Position numbers and translations under genes: made by a program
Origin: Azospirillum sp. TSA2s
GTDB taxonomy: Bacteria > Pseudomonadota > Alphaproteobacteria > Azospirillales > Azospirillaceae
Direction of reading: 5' to 3'
Assembly (NCBI RefSeq): GCF_004923315.1
Contig: NZ_CP039650.1
Span: 2,257,501-2,321,500 of the forward strand
Length of the DNA: 64,000 bases
Part shown: positions 1 through 9,679 of the stretch, in pieces
How the letters are laid out: each line of letters begins with the position of its first letter
Numbering within the stretch: the stretch's first letter is position 1
The notes under the pieces: generated by a model
Told to the model about the DNA's origin: nothing
Seen by the model: only the letters and a program-made list of their open reading frames with translations
Database searches by the model: none

Positions 1-310
1 CGGTCAGCGCGTCGGAGACGTCGCGGGTGGTCACGGAACCGTACAGGACGCCGGTCTCGGCGGCCTGACGGATCACGACGACCGACACGTTGTCCATCTT
101 GGTCGCAACCTGCTCGGCGTCCTTGCGGCGCTCCAGGTTCACGGCCTCAAGGTGGGCCTTCTGCTTCTCGAAGACGGCCAGGTTCGCCTTGGTGGCGCGC
201 ATGGCCTTCTTCTGCGGCAGCAGATAGTTGCGGGCGAAGCCGGGACGCACATTCACGACCTGACCCATCTGGCCGAGCTTCTCGACCCGCTCCAGCAGAA
301 TAACTTCCAT
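1..310 (-). CDS. rplI: 50S ribosomal protein L9 (3' end outside the window)
   Basis: L9 binds domain V of 23S rRNA near the L1 stalk and helps keep the reading frame. Translating back from the ATG at 310-308 gives 103 residues beginning [19 protein letters not shown], then the typical [14 protein letters not shown] segment and the long connecting helix rich in Lys, Glu and Ala. The C-terminal domain is cut off by the window start. The start codon overlaps the stop of the upstream DUF2232 gene by one base (TGATG), so the two are translationally coupled in the rpsF-rpsR-DUF2232-rplI operon. Family identity is clear from the N-terminal domain. Confidence 0.96.
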   Translation of the reverse strand, partial: MEVILLERVEKLGQMGQVVNVRPGFARNYLLPQKKAMRATKANLAVFEKQKAHLEAVNLERRKDAEQVATKMDNVSVVVIRQAAETGVLYGSVTTRDVSDALT

Positions 311-1269
311 CACTCGTCCTCCTGACCGGGGGCCGCGGGGGAAAACCGGCGGCGCAGCCCGATCCATTGCTCGATCATGCCCAGGCCGACCAAAAGCAGG
401 ATCGGCCACCCGAAGAGAAACAGCATCATGTAAAAGCCAACCAGGATCAGCGTGCGCGCCGATTTGCTGCTGGCGAATACATGGACCACCGAAAGTCCGG
501 CAAAGGCGAAGGGTACCGCCAGGATCAGAGCCAGATTGACCGCCAGGAACCCGAAGGTTCCCGGTACGGCCGAGGCCGCCGCGACCGCCACCGCGAACAG
601 CGGCGCCAGCCAATGCGGCAATTCCAGCTCAGCCAGACGCATGGCAGGGCGCCGGTTGCGGCCGAACCGCATCAGCGCCCCCTGCGCCAGCACCGCATTG
701 ACGATCGTCATGACAAGCCATGAGACCGCAACCAGCCCCGGCAGGACGGCCGCTACCCAGAAATCCTCGGGATCCGGAACCGGCTGGCCCTGCGAACGGA
801 ACGCCGGCTCGACGACTCGGGCCAGGGTCTGCCGCATCAGCCCTTCCAACCCACCGGGCTGGTCGAGCGTCAGGATCACCGCGGCGAGCAGCGCCGCCAC
901 GCCCATCCCGGTCAGGCCCATCAGGACCCGGCCGGGCGGATACCATTCCAGGGTTCCATCCTCCCGCGTGCGCGCCAGCAGCGACTGCCGCACCACCAGG
1001 ATTGCCGGGGCGGCCCCGGTCACCAGGTAGGACAGCGCCACCAGCATGCTGCCGGAGGTGCCCAGCATCACCGCGGCGGCTCCGGCCAGACCGGCCAGCA
1101 TCACCGCCGGTGCCCCCAGCCACAGCCCCGTCATGAACAGCGGCAGGGGGGCCAGATAGCCCAGGATCAGCGCACCCATCCCGCCGAACGTCACCGACAG
1201 GTAGAAGAATGCGCTTGCCAGACCGCCGCCGACGGCGACCACCAGCGGTACGGCCGGACCCAAGGCCAT
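310..1269 (-). CDS. DUF2232 multi-pass membrane protein
   Basis: An integral membrane protein of about 319 residues with roughly eight hydrophobic segments and short loops, one charged loop around residues 95-115 ([18 protein letters not shown]). Members of DUF2232 (YybS-like) sit between rpsR and rplI in many alphaproteobacteria; no function is established. An upstream in-frame GTG at 1293 would add eight residues, but the ATG at 1269-1267 has AAGGGG about five bases upstream while the GTG has no Shine-Dalgarno sequence, so I chose the ATG. It follows rpsR after a short gap and overlaps rplI by one base. Confidence 0.85.
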   Translation of the reverse strand: MALGPAVPLVVAVGGGLASAFFYLSVTFGGMGALILGYLAPLPLFMTGLWLGAPAVMLAGLAGAAAVMLGTSGSMLVALSYLVTGAAPAILVVRQSLLARTREDGTLEWYPPGRVLMGLTGMGVAALLAAVILTLDQPGGLEGLMRQTLARVVEPAFRSQGQPVPDPEDFWVAAVLPGLVAVSWLVMTIVNAVLAQGALMRFGRNRRPAMRLAELELPHWLAPLFAVAVAAASAVPGTFGFLAVNLALILAVPFAFAGLSVVHVFASSKSARTLILVGFYMMLFLFGWPILLLVGLGMIEQWIGLRRRFSPAAPGQEDE

Positions 1270-1318
1270 GGAAACCCCTTGAAGAACCTTCACCGAAACA
1301 GTTCGGCCGTTGCCGGGC

Positions 1319-1588
1319 TTACTTCACCACGTAGGGGAGAAGGGCCAGGAAACGGGCGCGCTTGATGGCGCGGGCCAGTTCACGCTGCTTCTTCGTCGAG
1401 ACCGCGGTGATGCGGCTCGGGACGATCTTCCCGCGCTCGGAGATGAAGCGGGACAGCAGCTTGACGTCCTTGTAATCGATCGCCGGAGCATTCGCGCCCG
1501 AGAACGGGCAGGTCTTGCGGCGACGGAAGAACGGGCGGCGTGCGCCGCCGGTGCGGGCCGGAGCGCCCGTGGTCTGCTTGTCGGACAT
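1319..1588 (-). CDS. rpsR: 30S ribosomal protein S18
   Basis: S18 pairs with S6 on the small-subunit platform. The 89-residue product has the diagnostic [15 protein letters not shown] stretch followed by [34 protein letters not shown] sequence and a basic C terminus. The ATG at 1588-1586 directly follows the rpsF stop (TAAATG), so the genes are tightly coupled. GGGGAG near the end of rpsF is the likely ribosome binding site. Confidence 0.98.
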   Translation of the reverse strand: MSDKQTTGAPARTGGARRPFFRRRKTCPFSGANAPAIDYKDVKLLSRFISERGKIVPSRITAVSTKKQRELARAIKRARFLALLPYVVK

Positions 1589-2029
1589 TTACGCGGTCTC
1601 CCCTTCGGCGGCGGCAACGTTTTCCTGGCGGCGCGGCGGACGCGGGCCACGGTCGTCGAAGCGACGCGGACCACGGTCGCCACGATCGCCGCGCTCACCA
1701 CGCTCGTTGCGGCTCTGCATCATCGCCGACGGGTTGGCATCGAGGGCGTCGACACGCACGGTCATGAAGCGCAGCACGTCTTCGCTGATGCTCATGTTCC
1801 GCTCCATCTCGGCGACGGCGGCGGCCGGAGCGTCGATGTTGAAGAGGGTGTAGTGACCCTTGCGGTTCTTCTTGATCTTGTAGGTGAGGGTCTTCAGACC
1901 CCAGTATTCGCTCTTGGCGATCGTGCCGCCGTTGTCGCGAACGATCTGGGCGAACTGCTCAGAGAGCTGCTCGGCCTGGGCGGCCGAAATGTCCTGGCGC
2001 GCGATCAGCACGCACTCGTAAAGTGCCAT
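1589..2029 (-). CDS. rpsF: 30S ribosomal protein S6
   Basis: S6 binds 16S rRNA as a heterodimer with S18. The product is 146 residues: an S6 ferredoxin-like fold ([15 protein letters not shown] at the start, the [15 protein letters not shown] segment in the middle) plus a C-terminal extension of about 45 residues rich in Arg, Asp and Gly ([14 protein letters not shown] and [13 protein letters not shown]), as is usual in alphaproteobacteria. An ATG twelve bases upstream is in frame, but it lies inside the GGGGAG Shine-Dalgarno sequence that serves the ATG at 2029, so the later start is preferred. It is the first gene of the rpsF-rpsR-DUF2232-rplI operon. Confidence 0.96.
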   Translation of the reverse strand: MALYECVLIARQDISAAQAEQLSEQFAQIVRDNGGTIAKSEYWGLKTLTYKIKKNRKGHYTLFNIDAPAAAVAEMERNMSISEDVLRFMTVRVDALDANPSAMMQSRNERGERGDRGDRGPRRFDDRGPRPPRRQENVAAAEGETA

Positions 2030-2449
2030 TGCACTCCCCATGGCTGTTCATGGTCCGGCGCTGTGCCCTATCCCTCATGGATCGGATCAGCTGCCCGGGC
2101 CTAGCCGACGGCGGACCGCCGGCAAGGAGTTATGAAGCGGCGCAGTATGCACAGGCCGGCGGTGGTAGCAAGCGGAAATCCGGGCCGGGCTGCGCCACCT
2201 TCCGGAAAAATCTATTCGCGTTATAGAGAGCTGCCCGGATGACCCCCGCTGCGCTGCATTGGGCATGGGGTGGACGGGGCGGGGCAGGGGTGGCTATCGC
2301 GCGGGATAAGCTCCGGCGCATTTGACCGAAGTGCATTGGATCGCTCCAGGCGCCATGTTCAGCCTGCCGTTTACAGCGGAGCTTGCGGTGCGTCGGTCGA
2401 CCGCGCGCTCCGTCGGCGGCGCTGACAGCCCGGTGCCTGGAGTAGCCCC
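2030..2449. other. divergent intergenic region between rpsF and an acyltransferase gene
   Basis: This 420-base stretch must hold the promoters of the ribosomal protein operon (minus) and the acyltransferase gene (plus). I see a possible minus-strand TATAAC -10 element near 2220-2225 but no convincing -35 partner, and a short GC-rich inverted repeat (CGGCGGACCGCCG) around 2109-2122. No ORF here has a ribosome binding site and recognisable protein features. No RNA gene was recognised. Confidence 0.4.
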
Positions 2450-3436
2450 ATGCGCAAGAACATGTTGCCGTATCATGTCGTGGAACTGAGGGGGCTGGCC
2501 TGCATCCTGCTGGTCGCCTACCACGTGGTTGGCATACCCGGGGCCGGCATGCAGGTGGCGGACGGGTCGGTGTACCGCTACGCCACCGACAGCTTCGAAC
2601 TGATCCGCATGCCGCTCTTCACCTTCATCTCGGGGCTCGTGTACGCCCTGAACCCGGCCACAGGCGACCGGCTGAGCACCTTCTTCGTCAAGAAGCTGCG
2701 CCGGCTGGGCTTTCCGTTCCTGGTGGTGTCCACTCTCTTCTATCTGCTGCAGACGCATGCACCGGGTGCGAACGGAACAGCGGCCCCCGATTCGATGTGG
2801 CGGATCTACGTCTTCTCCTATGCCCACTTCTGGTATCTGCAGGCGCTGTTCCTGATCTTCACGGGCGTCGCGCTGCTCGACGCGCTGCACGCGATGGACC
2901 GGCCAGGGGGCTTTGTGCTCGCCATGGCGGCTGCGGTGGTCATGTGCCTGACGGTCCACGTCGACTCGAACGTCTTGTCGGTGAACGAGGCCTGCTTCCT
3001 GTTGCCGCACTTCCTGCTGGGGGTGGGGGTGACCCGCTTCCGCGCCATGGTTTCCCGGTCGGCGATGGTTGGCGGCGCCGCTGCCGCGCTCGCCATCGGC
3101 GTTGCCCTGCATCAGGCGTCGCTGTGGGGCTATCTGCCCCATTTCGGCTGGAACAGCGGTGTCGCGCTGTTGTGCGGGATGGGTGGAGCGGTGACGCTGC
3201 TGCATGCCATGCCGTCGGGCCGGGTTTTCCGGATGGTGGGAGCCTCCTCCTACGCCATCTACCTGCATCACGCCCTGTTCGCCGCCGGCGCGCGGGTGGT
3301 GCTGCACCGGCTGGACGCCGGGGATGGCGTGATTTTCTGCGTGGCGCTGATCGCCGGCCTGATCGGCCCGATGGTGCTGGAGGCGTTGGCACAGATCAGG
3401 CCCTGGACCAGGGTGGCGCTGGTGGGCAAGGCATGA
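2450..3436 (+). CDS. acyltransferase family 3 integral membrane protein
   Basis: A membrane protein of 328 residues with about ten hydrophobic segments. It begins with the family hallmark (residues 10-24, VVELRGLACILLVAYHV), which holds the conserved Arg and the His of the putative catalytic centre. Acyltransferase-3 proteins move acetyl, succinyl or similar groups onto exported polysaccharides, lipids or glucans; the substrate cannot be told here. GGAG lies about nine bases before the ATG. The gene stands alone, divergent from the ribosomal operon and upstream of fabD, with no glycan genes nearby. An OpgC-like role is possible but unproven. Confidence 0.8.
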   Translation: MRKNMLPYHVVELRGLACILLVAYHVVGIPGAGMQVADGSVYRYATDSFELIRMPLFTFISGLVYALNPATGDRLSTFFVKKLRRLGFPFLVVSTLFYLLQTHAPGANGTAAPDSMWRIYVFSYAHFWYLQALFLIFTGVALLDALHAMDRPGGFVLAMAAAVVMCLTVHVDSNVLSVNEACFLLPHFLLGVGVTRFRAMVSRSAMVGGAAAALAIGVALHQASLWGYLPHFGWNSGVALLCGMGGAVTLLHAMPSGRVFRMVGASSYAIYLHHALFAAGARVVLHRLDAGDGVIFCVALIAGLIGPMVLEALAQIRPWTRVALVGKA

Positions 3437-3611
3437 CCGCGGCGCTTTGATTTGCGCCGCAGCATAAGGCGCAAGACCCGCAAGACCCGATTTGCGGTAC
3501 GTCTGGGTCAGCCCACGAACTACCCCTTCCGCACGGCGGTTTTTCGTGGGCCTTCTGCGTCAATACGTGGCCTTTTATCGCACCATTGTCGCTTTGGTCA
3601 TCGCGCGTCGC

Positions 3612-3639
3612 TTGACTTGCTCAAAAGTGAGGGTATGAC
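3612..3639 (+). promoter_or_regulatory. candidate sigma-70 promoter for fabD
   Basis: TTGACT at 3612-3617 and TATGAC at 3634-3639 are separated by 16 bases, matching 5/6 and 4/6 consensus positions. The element lies about 65 bases before the fabD ATG, in the only gap upstream of the fab cluster. Inferred from sequence only. Confidence 0.4.
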
Positions 3640-3702
3640 TGTCGCCCAATCCATGGTGCCGCCGCAGGGGCGGGGCGCATTCATCCAGGGTTTCACCGAA
3701 GC

Positions 3703-4644
3703 ATGACCAGGGCGTTCGTCTTTCCGGGGCAGGGCAGCCAGGCTGTCGGCATGGGCCGCGAACTCGCCGAAGCGTTCGAAGTCGCTCGTCACACCTTCGA
3801 AGAGGTGGACGACGCGCTGAACCAGCGGCTGTCGCGACTGATGGTCGAAGGCCCGGAGGCCGACCTTACCCTGACCGAGAACGCGCAGCCCGCCCTGATG
3901 GCGGTCAGCGTCGCGGTGATGCGGGTTCTGGCGAGCGAGGGCGGGGTCGACCTATCCAAGCATGCCACCTTCGTCGCCGGCCACTCGTTGGGCGAATATT
4001 CGGCGCTCTGCGCCGCCGGTGCCTTTTCGCTGGGCGACACAGCGCGCCTGCTGAAGCTGCGCGGGCAGGCGATGCAAAAGGCGGTTCCGGTCGGCAAGGG
4101 CGCCATGGCGGCCCTGCTGGGCGCCGACCTGGATCAGGCGCAGGCCATTGCCGCCGACGCCGCCCAGGGCGAAGTGTGCAGCATCGCCAACGACAACTCT
4201 GTCGGGCAGGTGGTGATTTCCGGCAGCGCCGACGCCATCGACCGGGCCATTGCGCTGGCGGCGGAACGCGGGCTGAAGCGCTCGGTGCGCCTGCCGGTGT
4301 CTGCTCCCTTCCATTGCTCGCTGATGCAGCCGGCCGCCGATGCGATGGCGGAGGCTCTGGCGAACGTCACGATCTCCGCTCCGGTGGTTCCGGTGGTGGC
4401 GAACGTCACCGCCTCGGCGGTTTCGGACCCCAACGCCATCCGCCGCCTGCTGGTCGAACAGGTGACCGGCATGGTCCGCTGGCGCGAATGCGTGCTCTCT
4501 ATGAAGGAGCAGGGTGTCGAGCGGCTGGTCGAGGTCGGGTCGGGCAAGGTTCTCGCCGGGCTGACCAAGCGCATCGACAAGGATCTGGCGGCGGTGTCGG
4601 TCGGAACGCCGGCCGATGTCGAGTCGTTCCTGAAGACCCTGTGA
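3703..4644 (+). CDS. fabD: malonyl-CoA:ACP transacylase
   Basis: FabD moves malonyl groups from CoA to acyl carrier protein to start each elongation cycle in the cytoplasm. The 313-residue product shows FPGQGSQAVGMG at residues 7-18, the nucleophile motif GHSLGEY with Ser95, and the catalytic His in SAPFH (His204), at the spacing and length usual for FabD. Downstream are fabG, acpP and fabF on the same strand, giving a standard fatty-acid cluster. A candidate promoter lies upstream. A short ORF at 3452-3706 ending at its start codon shows no protein features and is not annotated. Confidence 0.97.
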   Translation: MTRAFVFPGQGSQAVGMGRELAEAFEVARHTFEEVDDALNQRLSRLMVEGPEADLTLTENAQPALMAVSVAVMRVLASEGGVDLSKHATFVAGHSLGEYSALCAAGAFSLGDTARLLKLRGQAMQKAVPVGKGAMAALLGADLDQAQAIAADAAQGEVCSIANDNSVGQVVISGSADAIDRAIALAAERGLKRSVRLPVSAPFHCSLMQPAADAMAEALANVTISAPVVPVVANVTASAVSDPNAIRRLLVEQVTGMVRWRECVLSMKEQGVERLVEVGSGKVLAGLTKRIDKDLAAVSVGTPADVESFLKTL

Positions 4645-4685
4645 CCACTTCAGACCCGTGATACATCAGCCTCGTGAGGCCATCC

Positions 4686-5423
4686 ATGTTTGACCTGACC
4701 GGCAAGTCGGCCCTCGTTACCGGCGCGTCCGGCGGCATCGGCGCGTCGATCGCCCGTGCGCTGCATGCCCAGGGCGCCGCCGTCGCGCTGTCCGGCACCC
4801 GCGTCGCCCCGCTGGAGGCCCTGGCCGCCGAGTTGGGCGAGCGCGCCTTCGTCGTGCCCGGCAACCTGTCCGAGGCCGCGGCGACCGAGCAGCTGTTCAA
4901 GGACGCCGAGGCGGCCCTGGGCAAGATCGACATCCTCGTCAACAACGCCGGCCTGACCCGCGACCAGATCGCGATGCGGCTGAAGGACGAGGACTGGCAG
5001 TCGGTCATCGACGTGAACCTGACGGCGGCCTTCCGCCTGTCGCGGGCCGCCATGCGCGGCATGATGAAGCGCCGCTGGGGCCGCATCGTCAACATCACGT
5101 CGGTCGTCGGCGTCACCGGCAATCCGGGGCAGGCCAACTATGCCGCGTCCAAGGCCGGCCTGATCGGCATGTCCAAGTCGCTGGCCGCCGAGCTGGCCTC
5201 GCGCAACATCACCGTCAACTGCGTCGCGCCGGGGTTCATCACCACGGCCATGACCGACGCCCTGAACGACGAGCAGAAGCAGAAGCTGCTCCCCGCCATT
5301 CCGGCCGGCCGCATGGGCCAGCCGGACGAGATCGCCGCCGGGGTCGTGTACCTCGCGAGCGAGGAGGCCGCCTACGTCACCGGCCAGACGCTGCACATCA
5401 ACGGCGGCATGGCCATGATCTGA
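4686..5423 (+). CDS. fabG: 3-oxoacyl-ACP reductase
   Basis: FabG reduces 3-oxoacyl-ACP with NADPH. The 245-residue product is a classical SDR: cofactor motif TGASGGIG at residues 12-19, NNAG at 86-89, and the catalytic Ser139, Tyr152 and Lys156 (YAASK). A GTG twelve bases upstream is in frame, but GTGAGG there acts as a Shine-Dalgarno sequence for the ATG at 4686 and the resulting length matches known FabG proteins. It lies 41 bases after fabD, probably in one transcript. Confidence 0.96.
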   Translation: MFDLTGKSALVTGASGGIGASIARALHAQGAAVALSGTRVAPLEALAAELGERAFVVPGNLSEAAATEQLFKDAEAALGKIDILVNNAGLTRDQIAMRLKDEDWQSVIDVNLTAAFRLSRAAMRGMMKRRWGRIVNITSVVGVTGNPGQANYAASKAGLIGMSKSLAAELASRNITVNCVAPGFITTAMTDALNDEQKQKLLPAIPAGRMGQPDEIAAGVVYLASEEAAYVTGQTLHINGGMAMI

Positions 5424-5611
5424 TGAGGATCCGACGGGGCGGCATCGCCACGTGTGAAGAACGGCGCCAACCGGGCTCCCTCGCGGGTGCTGGTCAAGGC
5501 TGCTGAAATGTGTTATCGGACGGGGCTTTTCGCGGCAGGACGGCACGTTCTTCGCGTGTTGCTCCGACCGGATTATCCCGAGCGGTTTCAAGGATTGGAA
5601 GGTCTTAAAAG

Positions 5612-5851
5612 ATGAGCGACATCGCCGAGCGCGTGAAGAAGATCGTTGTGGACCACCTGGGTGTCGAGGAGTCGAAGGTGGTGGAGAACGCCTCCTTCAT
5701 CGACGATCTGGGCGCCGACAGCCTCGACACCGTCGAGCTGGTCATGGCCTTCGAGGAAGAGTTCGGTGTCGAGATCCCGGACGACGCCGCGGAGAAGATC
5801 CTGTCGGTGAAGGACGCCATCGACTTCATCAAGGCCAACGCCGCCGCCTGA
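5612..5851 (+). CDS. acpP: acyl carrier protein
   Basis: ACP carries growing acyl chains as thioesters on a phosphopantetheine arm. The 79-residue acidic protein has the attachment motif [11 protein letters not shown] with the modified serine at residue 37. GGAAGG precedes the ATG by about ten bases. The 188-base gap after fabG, larger than elsewhere in the cluster, suggests acpP may also have its own promoter, but I could not pick a convincing one. fabF follows. Gene identity is certain. Confidence 0.98.
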   Translation: MSDIAERVKKIVVDHLGVEESKVVENASFIDDLGADSLDTVELVMAFEEEFGVEIPDDAAEKILSVKDAIDFIKANAAA

Positions 5852-5978
5852 TCGGGCCGCGGGCATTGAGCCCCCGAGGGCCAGGCGAACCGCAATTGCG
5901 ATACCAGCAGCGCGGGGCCTGGCCGTCGACGACCAGATCGTCGACAGTTTATTCGAGGAAAGGTCAAGGAACAGCCTC

Positions 5979-7241
5979 ATGAGACGTGTCGTCGTCACCG
6001 GACTCGGTATGGTCACGCCGCTCGGCGTCGGCCACACGCTGAACTGGGAGCGGCTGATTTCCGGAACGTCGGGAATCCGCGGCATCACGGGGTTCGATGC
6101 TTCGGACCTGGCCTCCAAAGTCGCCGGGCAGCTCCCGCGCGGAACGGGTGAAGGCGAGTTCAACGCCGACTCCTTCGTTTCGCCGAAGGATCAGCGCAAG
6201 ATGGATGATTTCATCATCTTCGCCATCGCCGCGGCGCAGGAAGCAATCAAGGATTCGGGTTGGATTCCCCAGACCGATGAAGAGCGCGAGCGGACCGGCG
6301 TCATGGTCGGTTCGGGCATCGGCGGCCTTCCGGGCATCGCCGACGGCGCCGTGACCCTGCATGAAAAGGGTCCGCGCCGCCTGTCGCCCTTCTTCATCCC
6401 CGGCTGCCTGATCAATCTGGCCTCAGGCCACATTTCGATCCAGCACGGCTTCAAGGGCCCCAACCACGCGGTCGTCACCGCCTGCTCGACCGGCGCGCAC
6501 GCCATCGGCGATGCCGCCCGTCTGATCATGTGGGATGATGCCGACATCATGGTCGCCGGCGGCACGGAGGCGGCGGTCAGCCGTCTCGGTGTCGGCGGTT
6601 TCGCCGCCATGCGCGCGCTGTCCACCAACTTCAACGACACGCCCGAAAAGGCCTCGCGTCCCTATGACAAGGATCGCGACGGCTTCGTCATCGGCGAGGG
6701 TGCCGGTGTCGTCGTGCTGGAAGAGTTGGAGCACGCCAAGAAGCGCGGCGCCACCATCTATGCCGAGGTCGTCGGTTACGGCCTGTCGGGCGACGCCTAC
6801 CACATCTCCGCCCCGGCGGAAGACGGCAATGGCGGTTTCCGCGCCATGAAGGGTGCGCTGAAGCGCGCCGGCCTGAACCCGTCCGACATCGATTACGTCA
6901 ACGCCCACGGCACCTCGACGCCGCTCGGCGACGAGATCGAGCTGGGTGCGGTGAAGCGCCTGTTCGGCGACGCCATGAACAATCTGGCGATGTCCTCCAC
7001 CAAGTCGGCCATCGGCCACCTGCTGGGGGCCGCCGGTGCGGTTGAGGCGATCTACTCGATCAAGGCGATCAACCACGGCATCGTTCCGCCCACGCTGAAT
7101 CTCGAGAATCCCTCGGAAAGCTGCATGGGCGTCAATCTGGTGCCGAAGGTCGCGCAGGAGCGCCGCGTGCGTGCGGCGCTGTCGAACTCCTTCGGGTTCG
7201 GCGGCACCAACGCCTCGCTGGTGTTCAAGGAATTCGCGTAA
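5979..7241 (+). CDS. fabF: 3-oxoacyl-ACP synthase II
   Basis: FabF condenses malonyl-ACP with acyl-ACP chains. The 420-residue product has the full Cys-His-His triad of thiolase-fold condensing enzymes: Cys169 in TACSTGAHAIGDA, His310 in NAHGTSTPLGD and His347 in KSAIGHLLGAAGA. Length and motif spacing match FabF rather than FabH. AAGGA lies about 13 bases before the ATG. It follows acpP and precedes mltG by 48 bases; the acpP-fabF-mltG order is common in proteobacteria. Confidence 0.97.
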   Translation: MRRVVVTGLGMVTPLGVGHTLNWERLISGTSGIRGITGFDASDLASKVAGQLPRGTGEGEFNADSFVSPKDQRKMDDFIIFAIAAAQEAIKDSGWIPQTDEERERTGVMVGSGIGGLPGIADGAVTLHEKGPRRLSPFFIPGCLINLASGHISIQHGFKGPNHAVVTACSTGAHAIGDAARLIMWDDADIMVAGGTEAAVSRLGVGGFAAMRALSTNFNDTPEKASRPYDKDRDGFVIGEGAGVVVLEELEHAKKRGATIYAEVVGYGLSGDAYHISAPAEDGNGGFRAMKGALKRAGLNPSDIDYVNAHGTSTPLGDEIELGAVKRLFGDAMNNLAMSSTKSAIGHLLGAAGAVEAIYSIKAINHGIVPPTLNLENPSESCMGVNLVPKVAQERRVRAALSNSFGFGGTNASLVFKEFA

Positions 7242-7289
7242 GCGAAGCTCCCACCGACGTTGCGGTCTGCAGTCTTCAAGAGGTGAGCG

Positions 7290-8297
7290 ATGGGCTGGGG
7301 TCTCCGGATTTTCGCGGGGACGCTGGCCCTCGCGGTCGGTGCGGCGGGCGGAATCGGCGTCTGGGGTTACCAGCGCTATTCGGCCCCCGGACCATTGGAG
7401 CAGGCTGAGACGGTCGTCATCCCGCGCGGCAGCGGGCTTGAGGCCATTGCCATCACGCTGGGCGACTCCGGCGTGATCGGTTCGCCGCTGGTGTTCGTCG
7501 CCGCGGCCAAGCTGTCCGGCACCTTCCGAGAGTTGAAGGCCGGCGAATACCAGTTCCCCGCAGGAATCAGCATCGAAGGTGTCCTGGAGCAGATGCGCCA
7601 GGGCCGCACCGTCGTGCATCGCCTCACCGTGCCGGAAGGGCTGACCTCGGCCCAAGTGGTGGCGCTTCTGGAACGGGAAACCATGCTGACCGGCAACCTC
7701 GCGAAGCCGCCGAAGGAAGGCTCGCTCCTGCCGGAGACCTACCACTACGCCTATGGCGACAGCCGCAGCACCCTGATCGAGCGGATGCAGACGGCGATGA
7801 CCCAGACCTTGGCGGAGGCGTGGAAGACCCGTGACCAGAACCTTCCCTTCGAGACGCCGCAGCAGGCGCTGACCCTCGCGTCCATCGTCGAGAAGGAGAC
7901 TGGCATCGCTGCCGAGCGGCCCAGGGTGGCGGGGGTTTTCGTCAACCGGCTGGAGGCCGGTATGAAGCTGCAGTCGGACCCGACGGTGATCTACGCGCTG
8001 TCCGATGGCAGTGGAGAACTCGGCCGGGCGCTGACCCGCAACGACTGGAAGTTCGAATCGCCCTACAACACCTATGTGGCGACCGGCCTGCCGCCGGGTC
8101 CCATCGCCAATCCGGGCAAGGCGTCGATCCAGGCGGCGATGAAGCCTGAGCGGCACGAGTTCCTGTATTTCGTCGCCGACGGCACCGGCGGTCATGTCTT
8201 CGCCAAGTCGCTGTCCGACCATAACCGCAACGTCGCCAAATGGCGCGAAGTTCAGCAGAGCCGGCAGCCCGACCACGGCGAAACGTCATCGGAGTGA
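7290..8297 (+). CDS. mltG: endolytic murein transglycosylase MltG
   Basis: MltG cuts nascent glycan strands at the inner membrane and sets peptidoglycan chain length. The 335-residue product has an N-terminal membrane anchor (about residues 5-26), a LysM-like region, then the YceG domain with LTVPEGLTSAQV, SLLPETYHY and the catalytic glutamate in ASIVEKETG (Glu201). The C-terminal YNTYVATGLPPGPIANPG motif is also present. GAGG precedes the ATG. It is probably co-transcribed with fabF. Confidence 0.94.
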   Translation: MGWGLRIFAGTLALAVGAAGGIGVWGYQRYSAPGPLEQAETVVIPRGSGLEAIAITLGDSGVIGSPLVFVAAAKLSGTFRELKAGEYQFPAGISIEGVLEQMRQGRTVVHRLTVPEGLTSAQVVALLERETMLTGNLAKPPKEGSLLPETYHYAYGDSRSTLIERMQTAMTQTLAEAWKTRDQNLPFETPQQALTLASIVEKETGIAAERPRVAGVFVNRLEAGMKLQSDPTVIYALSDGSGELGRALTRNDWKFESPYNTYVATGLPPGPIANPGKASIQAAMKPERHEFLYFVADGTGGHVFAKSLSDHNRNVAKWREVQQSRQPDHGETSSE

Positions 8298-8421
8298 CGG
8301 CCGGGGAGTACAGCGGTCTGCGGCGGAGGGCCGATAACGATCCGCTTGGTTGCGTGAATTTCGCGAATTGTGCAGTCTTCGCATCGCAGCAAGCCCAACC
8401 ACCATTCCCTGGGGAGATGTG

Positions 8422-8712
8422 ATGAGCGTGGATGTCGAACGGCGCATCCGTGACCGCGCCTATGCGATCTGGCTGGAAGAGGGCCGTCCACACGGCCGCG
8501 ACGCCGACCACTGGTTCCAGGCCGAGCGCGCGATTCTGGCCGAAGCGGCGGCCGTTGCCGACGTCGCCTCGGTCGTCGCGGTGGTGAAGGCCCCGCGCAA
8601 GACCACCAACGCGAAGCCGCGGGCAGCGGTGAAGTCCATCGGACCGGAAGCCACGACTTCCGAGCCCCCCAAGGCGCGCAAGCCACGCAGCCGCAAGCCG
8701 GCTTCCGCCTGA
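8422..8712 (+). CDS. DUF2934 small protein
   Basis: A 96-residue protein whose first half matches the DUF2934 pattern (IRDRAYAIWLEEGRPHGRDA then HWFQAE at about residues 8-36). The second half is a low-complexity tail rich in Ala, Lys, Pro and Arg, likely disordered and possibly nucleic-acid binding. The function of DUF2934 is unknown. A longer reading from 8350 exists, but GGGGAG sits six bases before the ATG at 8422 and the conserved domain starts there. It lies 124 bases after mltG. Confidence 0.8.
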   Translation: MSVDVERRIRDRAYAIWLEEGRPHGRDADHWFQAERAILAEAAAVADVASVVAVVKAPRKTTNAKPRAAVKSIGPEATTSEPPKARKPRSRKPASA

Positions 8713-8738
8713 CCGGAGTTCGACGGAGCCCGCCGGGA

Positions 8739-8978
8739 TCAGGCGGCGTTGGAGGCCTGCGGCAATTCCAGGTTCGAGACGACCATCACCCCGGCGGTCG
8801 TGCCGTAGTTCTTGCGGGCGGCGCGCAATGCCTCCAGCGCCTCGATCAGGCTTTCCTCGGCGAAGCCCGGGGCCAGTCCGGCCAGTTCCCGCTCCGTCAA
8901 GTCGATGAAGGCGTCCAGCAGGCGCGCATGGATGCGGCTGGCCAAGCGGACTTCATCGGCGACCTTCTGTGCGGGCAT
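8739..8978 (-). CDS. hypothetical small protein
   Basis: A 79-residue, mostly helical acidic protein (EVRLASRIHARLLDAFIDLT, then LAGLAPGFAEESLIEALEAL) with no membrane segment or known motif. An AAGGGAG Shine-Dalgarno sequence lies seven bases before the ATG at 8978-8976, supporting translation. It converges on the DUF2934 gene. I do not recognise a family. Confidence 0.65.
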   Translation of the reverse strand: MPAQKVADEVRLASRIHARLLDAFIDLTERELAGLAPGFAEESLIEALEALRAARKNYGTTAGVMVVSNLELPQASNAA

Positions 8979-9679
8979 GGGTAGCTCCCTTGGTGTCGTG
9001 TGGGTCTAATGATCGGTAGAGCGTCTTCTCGGGATCGAATGTCCCGCGCGGCTGATTAGGCGTCGAATAGGGTTAAAAGAACTTTAAATGCTAGATATCT
9101 CCGGCAGGGATTAAGAATTACCACTTCGGATTCTAGGGAGCCGCCGGTTGCCTGCTATCTTTGATGACCGGATCATGCGGCCGCTCTAACCGCCACCAAA
9201 GAACTTCAGTGACCGGCCCCGCGCGACGACTCCGACGGCCCGCAATTATGCCGTGGACCGGCATTTTGGCGATCGCTGCAACCAAAAAGGCGGCCGCAGT
9301 TCATGAAGTGGATTTCATGGATGAGTCAGGTTGGGGACAGGGCGGCCGGGCTATTGTCCTTCTTGTGACGCGGTCGGGCCAGCCCCCCTGAAACACCGGC
9401 CCGTCACGAGAGCGTCTTCTTATCTGGTGTCTCTTCCCGATGGTCCCCTGCCATCGGATATGACCGTCCGGTTCTCCCGTTTGCCTCCGGACGGTACCTA
9501 TCGGCGGAGCGCGTCCGTGGCCAAATCCAAGGCCGACGTTGCCCCCCACCATAGGCCCCTGGCCTCGGGTGCGCTCCGCCGTCCCTTCTTTTCTCAGATG
9601 CCGTTCAGTGGCCTTGACGTGGCTGGGTCCACCCGGCTTTCTGGAAGCCGTCGAAGGCTTTCCCGGTAGCGTCCCGCCC
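8979..9679. other. 701-base intergenic region upstream of recG
   Basis: The part near 9060-9150 is noticeably more AT-rich than its surroundings (for example TTAAAAGAACTTTAAATG) and could carry promoters for the minus-strand small gene. Open frames of 76-195 codons cross the rest on both strands, but none has a good ribosome binding site plus recognisable protein features. No tRNA or terminator was recognised. Confidence 0.4.

Noticed and set aside
3452-3706. 84-codon open frame before fabD
   Set aside because: Very basic random-looking product, no ribosome binding site, and the candidate fabD promoter lies inside it.
6423-8276. 617-codon open frame on the minus strand opposite fabF and mltG
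   Set aside because: Antisense shadow of two well-supported genes with no recognisable protein features.
9161-9391. short open frames in the gap before recG
   Set aside because: No ribosome binding site, no conserved motif, and overlapping frames on both strands.
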